DNA of 47,564 nt from an uncultured Sutterella sp. (GTDB taxonomy: Bacteria; Pseudomonadota; Gammaproteobacteria; Burkholderiales; Burkholderiaceae_F): contig CAAEPH010000020.1 of assembly GCA_900757865.1 (NCBI GenBank), positions 1 to 47,564 on the forward strand, written 5' to 3'. The position numbers and the translations under genes were made by a program. Positions 8,391 to 17,182 of this stretch are shown here, piece after piece. The notes below the pieces were generated by a model that was not told where the DNA came from, ran no database searches, and saw only the letters and a list, made by a program, of their open reading frames with translations. The stretch's first letter is position 1; every line of letters begins with the position of its first letter.

Positions 8391-9680
8391 ATGCAACTGC
8401 TAGCTTTAGGCCTCAACCATACAACAGCTCCTGTTTCTGTACGTGAACGCGTTGCGTTTGGCCCCGACGAAATTGCAGAAACCATTGCTCACCTGAGAGA
8501 ACGTTATTCCAACGCCTCCACGGGTGGTATCACTGAAGCTGCTATTTTATCGACTTGCAATCGAACGGAAATCTACTGTGCCGCCTCTAATTTAGACTTG
8601 GCGGCCGATAGCATCATCGGTTTTATCTGTGAAAGGAAAAAAATCGCCCGTTCTGAGATCGAACCTCATCTGTATCGCTACGACCAAGAACAAGCCGCTC
8701 AACATACTTTCCGTGTTGCCTCAGGGCTTGATTCCATGGTTTTAGGCGAAACACAGATTGTAGGCCAAATGAAAAATGCGGAAAAAGCAGCTCGCCAATG
8801 TAAAGGCTTGGGCATTATGCTCAACCACCTCTTTCAATCCACGTTTACCGTTGCGAAAGAGGTTCGTACAGCCACAGCCATTGGTGCAAACTCCATTAGT
8901 TTAGCCGCTGCCGCTGTCCGCTTAGCCAACCGACTATTTGGCAATTTACACAATGAACGTATTCTGTTTGTTGGCGCTGGTGAAATGATTGAACTCTGTG
9001 CAGCACACTTTGCAGCACAGCAACCCAAATCGATTACGATCGCCAACCGAACGCTCGAACGCGGACAAACCTTGGCTCGAACCGTACGAGCTGAAGCCAT
9101 TCGTTTAGCCGAGTTACCCGACCGCATTGCCGATTTTGATATTGTTATTTCCTGTACAGCTTCCTCGTTACCGATTATTGGACTGGGCATGATTGAAAGA
9201 GCTATCAATCTGCGAAAACACCGTCCTATGTTCATTGTCGATTTAGCTGTCCCACGCGACGTGGAAAGCGAAATTGAAAGACTTGACGACGTCTATGTCT
9301 ACACTGTCGACGACTTAGGAAAAGTCGTCAGTCAAGGGATGGCGAGTCGGCAAGCCGCAATTGCACAAGCGCAAACGATCATCGATCTCAGAGTTCGAGA
9401 CTTCTCAGACTGGCTGCGCCAACGAGAAACGGTTCCCGTGATCCAGTCACTGCGTGACCGTGCCTATTACCTCTGTGAAGTTGAACTTCAGCGAGCACTC
9501 CGTCATTTACACCACGGTGACTCACCTGAAGAAGTGCTAGAGATGTTTGCCCATGGTCTGACTAATAAACTGATCCATGACCCTACAATTCTCCTACGAA
9601 ACGGCGAGGGTCTAAGCTCAGAAGATCGAGATCTGATGGAAAAAATGCTCAATCGTTTCTATCGACGACACGATCGTTAA
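8391..9680 (+). CDS. hemA: glutamyl-tRNA reductase
   Basis: Enzyme of 429 residues that reduces glutamyl-tRNA to glutamate-1-semialdehyde, the committed step of C5-pathway tetrapyrrole synthesis. The N-terminus MQLLALGLNHTTAPV is characteristic; the catalytic cysteine is C56 in STCNRTE. An NADPH-binding domain with VGAGEM follows, then a C-terminal helical dimerisation domain. A GTG three codons upstream (8382) is also in frame, but the ATG at 8391 matches the family N-terminus. It heads the conserved hemA-prfA-prmC cluster, although a terminator separates it from prfA. Confidence 0.96.
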   Translation: MQLLALGLNHTTAPVSVRERVAFGPDEIAETIAHLRERYSNASTGGITEAAILSTCNRTEIYCAASNLDLAADSIIGFICERKKIARSEIEPHLYRYDQEQAAQHTFRVASGLDSMVLGETQIVGQMKNAEKAARQCKGLGIMLNHLFQSTFTVAKEVRTATAIGANSISLAAAAVRLANRLFGNLHNERILFVGAGEMIELCAAHFAAQQPKSITIANRTLERGQTLARTVRAEAIRLAELPDRIADFDIVISCTASSLPIIGLGMIERAINLRKHRPMFIVDLAVPRDVESEIERLDDVYVYTVDDLGKVVSQGMASRQAAIAQAQTIIDLRVRDFSDWLRQRETVPVIQSLRDRAYYLCEVELQRALRHLHHGDSPEEVLEMFAHGLTNKLIHDPTILLRNGEGLSSEDRDLMEKMLNRFYRRHDR

Positions 9681-9695
9681 CCGAATATAAGGAAC

Positions 9696-9731
9696 AAAAA
9701 GGGAGGAGCCTTGTGGATTTCTCCCTTTTTT
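9696..9731 (+). terminator. intrinsic terminator after hemA
   Basis: The stem AAAAAGGGAG pairs with CTCCCTTTTT across a 15-base loop and ends in a T run. It suggests prfA-prmC are also transcribed from their own promoter. Confidence 0.75.
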
Positions 9732-9796
9732 GCGTTATCCTTAGGCCTTCCTTTCTTTCACTCATCAACCATTAATTAAGATGGGTTCCAACACTC

Positions 9797-10873
9797 ATGA
9801 TAAATGACAATATGCGAGCGAAGCTCCATCAGCTATCGCTTCGACTTGAAGAAATTGACCGCATTTTAGCCTCGCCAGAAGTCGCTTCGGATATGAATCG
9901 CTTCAAAGCTCTCTCGCGTGAACGGGCTGAATTAGATCCCATTGTTGCCAAAACACATGAACTCCAAACAGCAGAAGCGGATCTCAGTACGGCTCAAGAA
10001 ATGTTGCTTGATCCAGAGATGAAGGCGTTTGCTCAAGAAGAAATTCAACTGCAGAAAACGAAACTTGAAAACCTTGAGCGCGATCTTCAAATTCTCCTAT
10101 TGCCTAAAGATCCCAACGATGACCGAAATATCTTTTTGGAAATTCGAGCTGGCACTGGTGGTGATGAATCAGCCCTTTTTGCTGGGGATTTACTGAGAAT
10201 GTATTTGCGCTACGCTGAGCGTCAAGGTTGGCAAAATGAAATCGTCTCCGCGAGTGAAAGCGAATTAGGCGGCTACAAAGAAGTCATTGTTCGTATTATC
10301 GGGCAAGGCGCCTATTCCAAATTGAAGTTTGAGTCAGGTGGACACCGCGTTCAACGCATTCCCGTCACGGAAAGTCAGGGACGTGTCCACACCTCCGCTT
10401 GTACCGTTGCCGTTCTCCCAGAGATGGATGCGGTTGAAGAAGTGGTATTAAATCCAGCTGAATTGAGAATCGACGTTTTTAGAGCCTCTGGCGCTGGTGG
10501 CCAACATATTCAAAAAACCGACTCGGCTGTCCGCATCACGCACCTACCAACTGGTTTGGTTGTCGAGTGCCAGGATGAACGTAGTCAAACCCAAAACAAA
10601 GCACGAGCTATGGCCATCTTAGCTTCTCGTCTATATGCTGCCCGGGTCGCTGAGCAACAGGCCAAAGAAGCTAGCGAACGTAAAAGTCTTGTCGGATCTG
10701 GAGATCGCTCTGAACGCATCCGGACCTATAATTTTCCTCAAGGGCGATTAACGGATCATCGAATCAATTTGACGTTATATCGCTTAGATGCCATCCTGGA
10801 TGGGGATCTTGATGAAGTCATCACAGCCCTCGTCACACAACACCAGGCAGATCAACTCGCCCAACTCGCTTAA
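9797..10873 (+). CDS. prfA: peptide chain release factor 1
   Basis: Class I release factor of 358 residues that recognises UAA and UAG stops. The anticodon-like tripeptide PVT lies in RIPVTESQ and the GGQ motif is at residues 234-236 in SGAGGQH, which triggers peptidyl-tRNA hydrolysis; its Gln is the PrmC methylation target. The N-terminus MINDNMRAKL fits the family. The ribosome binding site is weak. prmC follows nine bases after the stop. Confidence 0.97.
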   Translation: MINDNMRAKLHQLSLRLEEIDRILASPEVASDMNRFKALSRERAELDPIVAKTHELQTAEADLSTAQEMLLDPEMKAFAQEEIQLQKTKLENLERDLQILLLPKDPNDDRNIFLEIRAGTGGDESALFAGDLLRMYLRYAERQGWQNEIVSASESELGGYKEVIVRIIGQGAYSKLKFESGGHRVQRIPVTESQGRVHTSACTVAVLPEMDAVEEVVLNPAELRIDVFRASGAGGQHIQKTDSAVRITHLPTGLVVECQDERSQTQNKARAMAILASRLYAARVAEQQAKEASERKSLVGSGDRSERIRTYNFPQGRLTDHRINLTLYRLDAILDGDLDEVITALVTQHQADQLAQLA

Positions 10874-10882
10874 TAGATCGTT

Positions 10883-11710
10883 ATGACTGAGCTCGACCGC
10901 AATAGTATCCGTTTTCTCCTTACCGAAGCTACCCCTAAAGTAGGGCGATTTGACGCCATGATTCTACTTGCTTTCGCGCTTGGAAAGCCCAAAGAATATC
11001 TGATTGCCCATGACGATGAATTGGTCGATGACATGACCAAGGTCACTTTCGATCTGTATCTTTCTTTACGTATCGAGGGTATGCCTATCGCTTACATCAT
11101 TGGACGGCAAGAGTTCTTTGGGCGCTATTTCACAGTCAACCAGCATGTTCTTATTCCTCGACCTGATACCGAGGTGTTGGTAGAGCAAGCCCAAATTGTG
11201 TCGCCTGCAAATCCTCGCATATTAGATTTGGGAACAGGTAGCGGTTGTTTGGCGATTACTCTCGGCGCAGAGATTCCCCATGCAACGATTCTAGCGACCG
11301 ACCTATCCGAGGAAGCTCTTCAAGTAGCAAAAGCAAATGCCGCACGGTTAGGAGTCGCGATCAATTTCCGTCAAGGCTCCTGGTGGGAACCCATAGCTGA
11401 CAACGAAACGTTTGACCTCATCGTCAGCAATCCTCCTTATATTGAGAAAGACGATGAGCACTTACTCAATCTCAAATACGAACCGCGAAGTGCCTTAACC
11501 GATGAGGCCGATGGCTTAACTTTTATTGCTGAAATTGTGACTAAAGCCAAACAACACCTCACATCAGGAGGCTGGCTCCTGGTGGAACACGGCTATGATC
11601 AGGGGCCCGCTGTGGAATGCCTATTCCGGATTGCTGGATTAGCGGCTGTCAGAACAGTCAAGGATTACGGTGGGAACGATCGTGTCACCATGGGGCGAAA
11701 TCCTGACTAA
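10883..11710 (+). CDS. prmC: release factor glutamine methyltransferase
   Basis: SAM-dependent N5-glutamine methyltransferase of 275 residues that modifies the GGQ glutamine of RF1 and RF2. An N-terminal helical domain precedes a Rossmann fold with LDLGTGSGC (SAM binding) and the catalytic NPPY at residues 183-186. It follows its substrate gene prfA by nine bases, the usual arrangement. The transcript probably ends at the hairpin at 11805-11840. Confidence 0.96.
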   Translation: MTELDRNSIRFLLTEATPKVGRFDAMILLAFALGKPKEYLIAHDDELVDDMTKVTFDLYLSLRIEGMPIAYIIGRQEFFGRYFTVNQHVLIPRPDTEVLVEQAQIVSPANPRILDLGTGSGCLAITLGAEIPHATILATDLSEEALQVAKANAARLGVAINFRQGSWWEPIADNETFDLIVSNPPYIEKDDEHLLNLKYEPRSALTDEADGLTFIAEIVTKAKQHLTSGGWLLVEHGYDQGPAVECLFRIAGLAAVRTVKDYGGNDRVTMGRNPD

Positions 11711-11804
11711 ATGAAAGCTCTGGTGGCGTAGGCCAGACAGAATAGTGCATTCCGATACCACCCTAAGCTGCGAAAGAATTGTCGTCTTTTTCCATTCTAC
11801 AGGT

Positions 11805-11840
11805 ACAAAAAAAAATCGCTTTCTGACAAGCGATTTTTTT
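11805..11840. terminator. bidirectional terminator between prmC and tRNA-Thr
   Basis: A perfect 13-base inverted repeat (AAAAAAATCGCTT and its complement) around a six-base loop, with T runs on both strands. It serves convergent prmC and tRNA-Thr. Confidence 0.85.
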
Positions 11841-11841
11841 A

Positions 11842-11917
11842 TGGTGCCCCTTGACTGACTCGAACAGACGACCTACCGCTTACAAGGCGGTTGCTCTACC
11901 AACTGAGCTAAAGAGGC
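11842..11917 (-). tRNA. tRNA-Thr (TGT)
   Basis: A 76-base cloverleaf with encoded CCA. Acceptor arms are GCCTCTT and AAGGGGC (one T-G wobble); the anticodon stem ACCGC/GCGGT holds the loop CTTGTAA with anticodon TGT, which reads ACA and ACG. It lies downstream of sspB on the same strand and has its own promoter. Confidence 0.95.
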
Positions 11918-11931
11918 ACTTAGAGCAACGG

Positions 11932-11959
11932 ATTATACACGAAAAGAGCAAAATAGCAA
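11932..11959 (-). promoter_or_regulatory. promoter of tRNA-Thr
   Basis: The minus strand has TTGCTA (11954-11959), a 16-base spacer and a perfect TATAAT (11932-11937), ending 14 bases before the tRNA start. Confidence 0.65.
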
Positions 11960-12002
11960 GATCCCCGAAAGAGGAAATATTGTGCCCTTTTCGTCTTGCT
12001 AA

Positions 12003-12425
12003 TTATTTTAGCCGCACTGGACGGCGAGCTGGTGGGGCCAAGGGAGAGGAGCCGTCACTCGCTTCCGCCTCCTCTCTTTGTTGCACGGTGGGTGTCACTT
12101 CAAAACGAAGAGCAAACTCTTGGTATTCCAGAGGGGTTACCACGGCTATACGATTCAGAGGAACATAGATATTGAATATCTCGTTATTTTCTCCAAATCT
12201 CGCTTGAAAACTTAACGCTTCATTGGAGACCTCTAATCGATTAACAGCCTCGTCACTCACGTCCAAAACGATCGTACCGTCTCTGACATACTCCATGGGA
12301 ACTTGACATGAAGAATCAACCCTCACAATGACATACGGTGTTGCAGCATTGTCACGACAATAATCCAGCACCGCAGTCACCAGATAGGGCTTTATCGGAT
12401 TAGGCGCTCCAGTCTGATCATTCAT
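12003..12425 (-). CDS. sspB: ClpXP protease specificity-enhancing factor SspB
   Basis: Adaptor of 140 residues that delivers ssrA-tagged proteins to ClpXP. The N-terminal SspB fold (about residues 8-110) includes KPYLVTAVLDYC and the substrate-groove segment ending IYVPLNRI. A disordered tail ends in PPARRPVRLK, which fits the ClpX-binding tail of the family. The ATG at 12425 has AGGA nine bases upstream; a longer frame from 12467 lacks support. It follows sspA by 51 bases. Confidence 0.92.
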   Translation of the reverse strand: MNDQTGAPNPIKPYLVTAVLDYCRDNAATPYVIVRVDSSCQVPMEYVRDGTIVLDVSDEAVNRLEVSNEALSFQARFGENNEIFNIYVPLNRIAVVTPLEYQEFALRFEVTPTVQQREEAEASDGSSPLAPPARRPVRLK

Positions 12426-12476
12426 TTTGACATTTCCTAAAAAAGAGTATGGCAATGATACGAGCACACAAACGAA

Positions 12477-13079
12477 CTATCGACGCATCACGCGTTCGGA
12501 CGGTGTCATCGATTCAATAAAGGCAGGGCGCGAGAACAAACGTTCTGCATACGTCATCAACGGCGCTGCAGTTTCTGGCATTTCAATACCATAGTGTTCA
12601 AGACGCCATAACACAGGAGCAAGCGAGACGTCTAACAATGTGAAATCATCGCCCATAAGATATTTACTCTGCGCCAAACGCATACCAATTAATGTCAACT
12701 GATCCCGCAATTTATTACGGGCAAACAGGCGCTGTTCGTCAGTAGCATTACGGTTTTCAATCGTACGCACGTATGGGAACACTTCACGGTTCAAAATATA
12801 GGCAAACAACCGGGCACGAGCACGCTGCAGAGGATCTGGCGGCATCAACTGAGGATGGGGGAAACGTTCATCGATATAAGTATTGATGACATCGGCTTGA
12901 TACAGCACGAGATCGCGTTCCTGGAGAATAGGAACCTCTCCATAAGGGTTCAGCGAACTGACATCGATAGGCTGGAACATATCAATATCTTGAATTTCAA
13001 ATTCGCATCCCTTCTCATACAACACAAAACGGCAACTGTGTGAGAACGGGCATGTCATACCCGAATAAAGCACCATCAT
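12477..13079 (-). CDS. sspA: stringent starvation protein A
   Basis: GST-fold RNA polymerase-associated protein of 200 residues. The N-terminal thioredoxin-like domain begins MMVLYSGMTCPFSHSCR and is followed by an all-helical domain. SspA lacks GST activity and acts in stress and stationary-phase transcription in gammaproteobacteria. AAGGA lies upstream of the start. In related betaproteobacteria the petABC genes sit immediately upstream; here they are absent. Confidence 0.94.
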   Translation of the reverse strand: MMVLYSGMTCPFSHSCRFVLYEKGCEFEIQDIDMFQPIDVSSLNPYGEVPILQERDLVLYQADVINTYIDERFPHPQLMPPDPLQRARARLFAYILNREVFPYVRTIENRNATDEQRLFARNKLRDQLTLIGMRLAQSKYLMGDDFTLLDVSLAPVLWRLEHYGIEMPETAAPLMTYAERLFSRPAFIESMTPSERVMRR

Positions 13080-13114
13080 AAATAAGGTTTTCCTTGGAGA
13101 ACAAATATTTTCTT

Positions 13115-13134
13115 AGGTATTGACGTAAATACCT
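13115..13134 (-). other. hairpin in the sspA leader
   Basis: A seven-base inverted repeat AGGTATT/AATACCT with a six-base loop lies about 36 bases before the sspA start, inside the leader expected from the promoter at 13184-13212. It could be an operator or an mRNA hairpin. Confidence 0.4.
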
Positions 13135-13183
13135 GAAACATTATCAAGCCCAATCCCTTAAGACATAAAGGGATAACTTGTCT

Positions 13184-13212
13184 ATTTTAACAAAAAACTA
13201 TTGTTTGATCAA
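13184..13212 (-). promoter_or_regulatory. promoter of sspA-sspB
   Basis: The minus strand has TTGATC (13207-13212), a 17-base spacer and TAAAAT (13184-13189). The predicted leader is close to 100 bases. The surrounding 190-base gap is strongly AT-rich. Confidence 0.55.
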
Positions 13213-13269
13213 GAATAAACAATTTAATTAGATATAATCTCCTGTTAGAGTAGCTTCTTGTTAACTAAA

Positions 13270-14022
13270 CTAAACTGGATTATCTTTTTCGATATATTGC
13301 ACCTCAAGATTGGGGAATTGCTTTTTGAGATGCTCACCCAAAGCCTGTATGCCATAGCGCTCAGTCGCATGATGACCTGCTCCAATATATGTCACCCCAT
13401 ACTCATTAGCTTCATGAGTCGTTTGTTCACTAGCTTCACCGGACAGAAAAAGATCACAGCCTGCCTGAGCTGCTAACCCCAAGAAGTCTTGAGCAGCACC
13501 TGAACACCAACCGACTCGATGAATTTGCCGTTGCTTTGGCCCCAATACTAAGGGTACGCGTCCGAGTTCCATAGCGACGCGACCGACAACCTTGTCTACA
13601 CTCAATGCGCCGTCGATAAGAGAGCCGATACAGAGTAAATTCTGCTCCCCAATGCACTCATCCACTCGGAAACCGAGTCGCCGAGCGAGCTGAGCATTAT
13701 TCCCCACTTCAGGATGTGCATCAAGAGGAAGGTGATACGCCACCAGGTTCATGTCTGTCTCCATCAAAGCCTTCAGGCGTCGATATTTCATCCCTGTAAT
13801 CGTCGGACTTTCGCCCTTCCAAAACCACCCGTGATGCACTAAGAGAAGATCAGCCTGTTGCTCTTTTGCAGCCTCAATCAACGCCAAGGAAGCTGTCACG
13901 CCAAGAACGATTTTTTGAATTTCCTCCTTACCTTCCACCTGTAGCCCATTGGGTGCATAATCGTGAAATCTCGTAATATCAAGAAACTGGTTAAGATAGG
14001 TCAGGAGTTCTTGTCTTAACAT
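13270..14022 (-). CDS. Nif3-like dinuclear metal centre protein (YbgI family)
   Basis: A 250-residue NIF3/YbgI protein, normally a toroidal hexamer with a two-metal site. Metal ligands are visible in LLLVHHGWFW near residue 65 and in GAGHHATERYG near residue 223. YbgI proteins have been suggested to act as GTP cyclohydrolase or hydrolase, but the role is not settled. AGAGG lies six bases before the ATG. It is divergent from the DegS-like protease, its usual neighbour in betaproteobacteria. Confidence 0.9.
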   Translation of the reverse strand: MLRQELLTYLNQFLDITRFHDYAPNGLQVEGKEEIQKIVLGVTASLALIEAAKEQQADLLLVHHGWFWKGESPTITGMKYRRLKALMETDMNLVAYHLPLDAHPEVGNNAQLARRLGFRVDECIGEQNLLCIGSLIDGALSVDKVVGRVAMELGRVPLVLGPKQRQIHRVGWCSGAAQDFLGLAAQAGCDLFLSGEASEQTTHEANEYGVTYIGAGHHATERYGIQALGEHLKKQFPNLEVQYIEKDNPV

Positions 14023-14060
14023 AAGAAACCTCTTTACTCACTCTGGGGAAATCGTCATCA

Positions 14061-15185
14061 ATGCTACGTACCATCTGGCTTGCCGTTGCACAACTCATCA
14101 CAGTTATATTAGCCCTTTACGGAGGCTACGTTTTAGTGACACAATCGTGGACAAGAACACCGACGATAACATCGACTCATGCTCTTGCTGACTTTAGCGA
14201 AGCTACCGAAAAAGCCGCACCATCGGTAGTCACTATTTTGACACGATCAAACCCCAAAAGCACCACAGAGGCCCCCGACACTCTTACGGGGCTAGCCGCC
14301 GAACATACTCTAGAAACTCTCGGCAGTGGTGTAATTATCAGTGCCGATGGCGTCGTACTCACTAACCACCATGTTGTCAGCGGAATCAAAAACCTCATTG
14401 TGGCTTTAAATGATGGCCAACGCTTTAACGCCACTTTACTCAATCAAGATCAAGACACTGATTTAGCCGTACTTAAAATTCTGGCCAATAATTTACCAGC
14501 AATTGAAATGTGTGATCCACAGTCCGTTCGCATTGGCCAACCCGTCATTGCCATTGGAAATCCTTTTGCTGTAGGGCAAACCGTGACTGCCGGTATTGTT
14601 TCTGCATTGGGGCGACATGGTTTCGGTCTCAACAACTATGAAGATTTTATCCAAACCGATGCGGCTATCAACCAAGGCAACTCGGGCGGAGCCTTAGTCA
14701 ATACTCAAGGGCAACTCGTGGGTATCAACTCAGCCATCTTCTCTCCTCAACAGTCCGATGGATTTGTTGGAATTGGTTTTGCGATTCCCGTCTCTATGAT
14801 CCAAAAAGTTTTGCCCGGGCTACTTTCTGGTAATCGCGTGGAGCGAGGTTACTTTGGCATTGTGCCTGCCCAATTGACCCCGGAGTTTGCTCGGGATCTG
14901 GGCCTCCCCTTAACGAATGGAGTGATTGTTAATACCATTGTTGCTGAAAGCCCTGCTAAAAAGGCAGGTTTGCGGCCCTTTGACGTTATAGTGAAAATCG
15001 GTCACAACAACATTATGCATATCAACCAGCTCCTCGACATTATTGCTAACCTCCACCCAGGGACCACCATCCCCGTTCAAATCTATCGAGGTCAACAAGA
15101 AATGCTTATTGATATACAAGTGGGGCCACGTCCTATCAACCCCTTGCAACAGTCCGATGACGAAGCCGTCACTAACGTCGGTTAA
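14061..15185 (+). CDS. DegS-like trypsin-family serine protease with one PDZ domain
   Basis: HtrA-family protease of 374 residues. An uncleaved N-terminal membrane anchor (about residues 5-28) leads to a periplasmic chymotrypsin-like domain with catalytic H104 (TNHHVV), D134 (DTDLAV) and S208 (GNSGGA), then one PDZ domain from about 280 to 350. The anchor and single PDZ match DegS, the envelope-stress sensor protease, but a degQ-like housekeeping role is equally possible. rseA and rpoE are not nearby. The gene is followed by a bidirectional terminator and converges with tatC. Confidence 0.92.
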   Translation: MLRTIWLAVAQLITVILALYGGYVLVTQSWTRTPTITSTHALADFSEATEKAAPSVVTILTRSNPKSTTEAPDTLTGLAAEHTLETLGSGVIISADGVVLTNHHVVSGIKNLIVALNDGQRFNATLLNQDQDTDLAVLKILANNLPAIEMCDPQSVRIGQPVIAIGNPFAVGQTVTAGIVSALGRHGFGLNNYEDFIQTDAAINQGNSGGALVNTQGQLVGINSAIFSPQQSDGFVGIGFAIPVSMIQKVLPGLLSGNRVERGYFGIVPAQLTPEFARDLGLPLTNGVIVNTIVAESPAKKAGLRPFDVIVKIGHNNIMHINQLLDIIANLHPGTTIPVQIYRGQQEMLIDIQVGPRPINPLQQSDDEAVTNVG

Positions 15186-15219
15186 CCGAGCACTCTCCTG
15201 ACATCGTCTACCTCAAAAT

Positions 15220-15256
15220 AAATGGCGCTACTTTGTCTTTGTAGCGCCATTTTTCA
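15220..15256. terminator. bidirectional terminator between DegS-like gene and tatC
   Basis: A perfect 12-base stem AAATGGCGCTAC and its complement around a nine-base loop, with a T5 run on the plus strand and a T-rich stretch on the minus strand. Confidence 0.85.
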
Positions 15257-15267
15257 TTTCGTCATCC

Positions 15268-16068
15268 CTAAAACTCATCTTCCTCGTCTTTGGGCATCTT
15301 ATCTATGTCTTCTTGAGTTTTCCCAAAGATCTTGACTAACCAAATCCCCGCTTGGAACAACACAACCAATGGTAAAGCAAGGAGAAGCTGAGAGAGAACA
15401 TCAGGGGGAGTAAAAATAGCCGCCAACACAAAGGCTCCCACAATCACAAACGGACGCGCTTTGCAAAGTTTTTCATAACTAGCAAGCCCCACATGATTAA
15501 GAACCATCACCACGATCGGCACTTCAAAAGTCAACCCAAAAGCAAAAAACATGGTCAAGACGAAACTGAAGTACGAATCAATATCTGGGGCAAAATTGAC
15601 ACTAGACGGTGAGAAACCCGCAATAAACTGGAAAACCATCCTAAAGACCACGAAATAGCAATAGGCCATTCCGAGGGCAAACATGACAATAGAAGATACC
15701 AAAATGGGCAATGCTAATCGTTTTTCACGACGATAAAGCGCGGGAGCAATATAGGCCCACAATTGGTACAAGACAAAAGGAAGAGCAATCAAAAAGGCGA
15801 CAAAGAGGGTGACTTTAAGTGGCACCATAAATGGTGCCACAACGCCCGTAGCGAGCAGTTTAACACCGGAAGGTAAAGCGACCATCAGTGGTTCACTTAA
15901 GAAGTCAAAAATTTGCTTCATAAACGGTGACAGTGCAATAAACACCACGATCACCGATATGGCAGCCTTCACTGTACGATTGCGAAGCTCCACCAGATGA
16001 CTCACAAGAGGCTGCTCGTTCATGGGATCATCGGGGGCTTCAATAGGAGAAGATTTATTCTCTGCCAT
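15268..16068 (-). CDS. tatC: Sec-independent protein translocase TatC
   Basis: Polytopic inner-membrane protein of 266 residues with six predicted membrane helices; it is the twin-arginine signal receptor of the Tat pathway. The N-terminal HLVELRNR segment and periplasmic FxxxFxxxF-type segments fit the family. It follows tatB by ten bases. A charged C-terminal tail ends in DEEDEF. Confidence 0.96.
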   Translation of the reverse strand: MAENKSSPIEAPDDPMNEQPLVSHLVELRNRTVKAAISVIVVFIALSPFMKQIFDFLSEPLMVALPSGVKLLATGVVAPFMVPLKVTLFVAFLIALPFVLYQLWAYIAPALYRREKRLALPILVSSIVMFALGMAYCYFVVFRMVFQFIAGFSPSSVNFAPDIDSYFSFVLTMFFAFGLTFEVPIVVMVLNHVGLASYEKLCKARPFVIVGAFVLAAIFTPPDVLSQLLLALPLVVLFQAGIWLVKIFGKTQEDIDKMPKDEEDEF

Positions 16069-16078
16069 AGGATTCTCT

Positions 16079-16741
16079 TTAACGATAAATACGGGCTTTA
16101 TTCGTTCTGGCGCGTGCCGTTAATCGACGATTACTACCACCGAGTTTGGCCTCCCGCATGCCCAACTCACGACGCAAACGCTCTACCTCACGTGCCAACT
16201 CATCCACTGAGGGGCCAGAGTGATAGCGCTTTTTAAAAATCACAGGCTCCTTCCACTCATAGGAAGGTGTGGGTGCCTGCGGTTCAGCTCCCGTCCATCC
16301 ATAAAAATCAGCAATCTCATCCTCCGTTTTAGCTGACACATCAGCGGTAACGGTGGCTACCTCATTTTCCATGCTGGTTAAGGTTTCTTGGACGGGAGAA
16401 GTCACCTCTGCGGCGCTAGCATTCACCGTCGCATCTAAACTTTGTTTCGTATCGGAAACCGTCTGCTCTAAGGCGGTTGCCGATTTTTGGATGTCATTAG
16501 CCGATTGTTGAACTGTGCTTTTTACTTCATCAGCTAGGGCTTTAGCCTGATCTTGTAATTTTTTCAGTTCAGCAAAATCGGCTTCGCGATTAATATCAGA
16601 CTTTACTTGAGAGACAAAACGTTGCGCCTTTCCTATCCATTCCCCTGCTGTTTTAGCTACGGTAGGAAGTTTCTCTGGCCCAAGAACCACAAGTGCTACC
16701 GCACCTATGATGAGCATCTCGCTAAATCCAAAATCAAACAT
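16079..16741 (-). CDS. tatB: Sec-independent protein translocase TatB
   Basis: A 220-residue TatB with an N-terminal membrane helix (MFDFGFSEMLIIGAVALVVL), the hinge GPEKLP and a long amphipathic helix. A low-complexity acidic and Ala/Thr-rich tail makes it longer than the E. coli protein (171). An intrinsic terminator ends 16 bases before its start codon, which may hold its level below that of TatA. Confidence 0.93.
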   Translation of the reverse strand: MFDFGFSEMLIIGAVALVVLGPEKLPTVAKTAGEWIGKAQRFVSQVKSDINREADFAELKKLQDQAKALADEVKSTVQQSANDIQKSATALEQTVSDTKQSLDATVNASAAEVTSPVQETLTSMENEVATVTADVSAKTEDEIADFYGWTGAEPQAPTPSYEWKEPVIFKKRYHSGPSVDELAREVERLRRELGMREAKLGGSNRRLTARARTNKARIYR

Positions 16742-16757
16742 CTTGTCTTTTCCGCTG

Positions 16758-16792
16758 AAAAAAAACCGCGGTCAGTCCTAAGACTGCCGCGG
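16758..16792 (-). terminator. intrinsic terminator or attenuator between tatA and tatB
   Basis: On the minus strand, an 11-pair GC-rich stem (CCGCGG-CAGTC against GACTG-A-CCGCGG with one bulged base) and a four-base loop are followed directly by eight T. It lies inside the tatABC operon, between tatA (stop 16934) and tatB (start 16741). The 192-base tatA-tatB gap holds no gene and no clear promoter. Confidence 0.8.
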
Positions 16793-16933
16793 CCCATTCG
16801 AGTATTGCCACCTACCCTATGCGCGTAGGATCAAAACGAGAGTTCGCCCACTCGTCCCTCTCGGATCACAGACGCCTAGTGCTCTAGTAGCAAAGAGTAT
16901 GGAGCGGCATCAATCGCTTCAATGCCTGCCCAA

Positions 16934-17167
16934 TTAACCCTGAACTTTATCTTTATTTTCAGTCGCTTCAGCAGCGGGTGTGGCGCTCTTTTCTTGAGCA
17001 ATCTCTTTCTTCGTTTCAACAGGAGTTTCAGCTTCCGCCATCCCTTCTTTGAAACCCTTAATAGCGCCGCCGAGATCCTTACCTAAATTCTTAAGTTTCC
17101 CGGTACCAAACACTAAAACCACAATAGCTAAAACGATGAGCCAATGCCAGACAGAAAGGGAACCCAT
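16934..17167 (-). CDS. tatA: Sec-independent protein translocase TatA
   Basis: Pore-forming TatA of 77 residues: an N-terminal membrane helix (WHWLIVLAIVVLVFG), then the FGTGKLKNLGKDLG amphipathic helix, then an acidic/Lys-rich tail. Size and motifs are typical. It starts 15 bases after hinT, which is its usual partner in betaproteobacteria. Confidence 0.95.
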   Translation of the reverse strand: MGSLSVWHWLIVLAIVVLVFGTGKLKNLGKDLGGAIKGFKEGMAEAETPVETKKEIAQEKSATPAAEATENKDKVQG

Positions 17168-17182
17168 AATGTACTCTCCTAG

